Below, piece by piece: positions 62,787 to 64,000 of a stretch of DNA of 64,000 nt. Both the position numbers and the translations under genes were made by a program. This DNA comes from Manduca sexta (lineage: Eukaryota > Arthropoda > Insecta > Lepidoptera > Sphingidae). Location: the NCBI RefSeq assembly GCF_014839805.1, contig NC_051118.1, forward strand, positions 3,216,391-3,280,390. The letters are read 5' to 3'. Each line of letters starts with the position of its first letter. Position 1 is the first letter of the stretch. The notes under the pieces are model-generated. The model saw nothing but the letters and a program-made list of their open reading frames with translations, ran no database searches and was not told where the DNA came from.

Positions 62787-64000
62787 TACAGGGTCATTTT
62801 GTAACCCTAGACTTAAATTTAACTGCGAGAAAGTCATCTTGAAAGAAGCAGTTTACTATAAGTTACTTTAACCTAAGGTCAAAAACAAAAAAGTAAAATT
62901 TTCAAACAAAATAAATATTCAAATAGGCATTTTATTTTTACACACCCTTTGCCACTACTACTATACTAGAATTCTTCGGAGCGGCAACATCGCACACAGT
63001 CATTGATAATATTATGCTCACGCACACGAACGAGTGATGCACACTCGGAGCGCAAGGGTAGTTCGTCGCACCGCGCGCCGCGCCGCAACCGAACAGCTGA
63101 TGTCGGCGTTTTAACTACCTAGGATTTTGTGTCGTGCCACATCACTCAATCAACAATTAGACCAGCAGCGACGACGCTACGCCGACGTTACAAAAAGACA
63201 CATACCTAAACATCATTATCATCATCAGCCACATAAAAGTCCACTGTTGAACATAGGCCTCTCCTAAAGATTTCCAGACGGACCTGTCGAAAGCTGCCTG
63301 CATCCAATGTGTTCCCGCGACGTTTATCAAGTCGTCTGTCCACCTTGCAGGTGGACATCCAACGCCAACATAAACATCACGCACTAATCATCACATTTCA
63401 TTAGAACCATATTTTCTATGCTCAAACTATCATCATAAGCAAATGACACTAATCAAACAACCACAACTGCATAAGTTAGGTACACATAACACATGATTTC
63501 CGTAATTTTAAAGTGGTTTCATTCTTTTAAATCAAAACACACATTCTAATGTAGGTAGTTCATCCATTTTAGTAGATAAATAGGTATAATAAATACGTTC
63601 AATGGTTAGATTTATAACACTCATAACAAAAAAATATCATTCTGCAAGTCTGGCAATTCACACGAACAATTAATAATGAAGTTACAATATTGATAATAAT
63701 TAGGTAATGTGATAGTTTGAGGTAAAAATGTCGAGCGACGGGATACGTCACGGCGCGGCGCGGCGTCCCAATAGGTATCTAAACATGTTTTCAAAAAAGT
63801 AAATGCGTTTACCAATACCTAATGATGTTTAGTAGATTGCTTGTTTCTTTAAAAGTTGTTTCATACTTCAAAGTATTTTTAATACAGTTAATTTGTGACT
63901 ACCTCGGTGCCGCAGTTGTATTATAGTACGGATGCTTTGCTAAGGTCACGGGATCGAATCCCGGATCGGACAAAATGATATTGGATTTTTCCATTCAGTA
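62787..64000. mobile_element. TIR element copy B, inverted relative to copy A, cut by the window end
   Basis: Starts ATACAGGGTCATTTTG. From there to the window edge it is the near-identical reverse complement of 47217-48437. It includes the RTE ORF tail on the minus strand (63230-63384) and the tRNA-like head on the plus strand (63895-63975; box B GGATCGAATCCCGG). The far end is outside the window. Confidence 0.75.

Noticed and set aside
1..64000. CRISPR array, prokaryotic operon or phage-type system
   Set aside because: The window is eukaryotic (spliced genes, SINEs, LINEs); no regularly spaced repeat-spacer pattern exists. The only regular array is the 123-bp LINE-derived tandem repeat.

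Overview
This is a gene-sparse, AT-rich animal nuclear window. It has spliced genes with GT-AG introns, five protein-coding genes in the left 24 kb, and mostly repeats and long non-coding DNA to the right. The repeat set (a tRNA-derived SINE, RTE-type LINE 3' ends, TTAA-flanked MITEs, a PIF/Harbinger element) and the protein sequences fit an insect, most likely a moth or butterfly (Lepidoptera). The species cannot be named from the sequence.

Layout, left to right. 1-3.6 kb is non-coding and includes a CpG-richer, promoter-like patch at 1.4-2.6 kb. At 3.6-8.9 kb two genes are interleaved on opposite strands: a two-exon COX6C-like gene (minus) with an unusual Cys/Pro-rich N-terminal extension, and CCDC102A (plus), whose coding exon is preceded by a probable 5'UTR exon inside the COX6C-like intron. 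SNAPC1 (minus, 8 coding exons, 474 codons) lies at 13.1-16.8 kb, COX5B (minus, 4 exons, 123 codons) at 18.2-22.1 kb, and a small secreted six-cysteine protein (minus, 3 exons, 123 codons) at 23.3-24.0 kb. All exon junctions were assembled by eye from splice sites, and the reading frame and total length are consistent in each. Two genes encode subunits of cytochrome c oxidase and one a subunit of the snRNA-gene transcription complex SNAPc. Nothing suggests they form a functional cluster.

From about 25 kb to the right edge I find no convincing protein-coding gene. There are two possible first exons of plus-strand transcripts (ending at 25500 and 59336). The dated or bounded mobile elements are: a decayed TIR transposon (27937-30714), a PIF/Harbinger copy with TAA target duplication (37507-40216), three SINEs with 12-bp target duplications, a TIR element at about 45.45-48.44 kb whose right part is repeated in inverted orientation at 62.79-64.0 kb, and a six-unit 123-bp tandem array (50838-51577). 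The most unusual unexplained signal is a 26-nt GTGC-rich, partly palindromic motif present six times in the same orientation between 32.0 and 42.9 kb.
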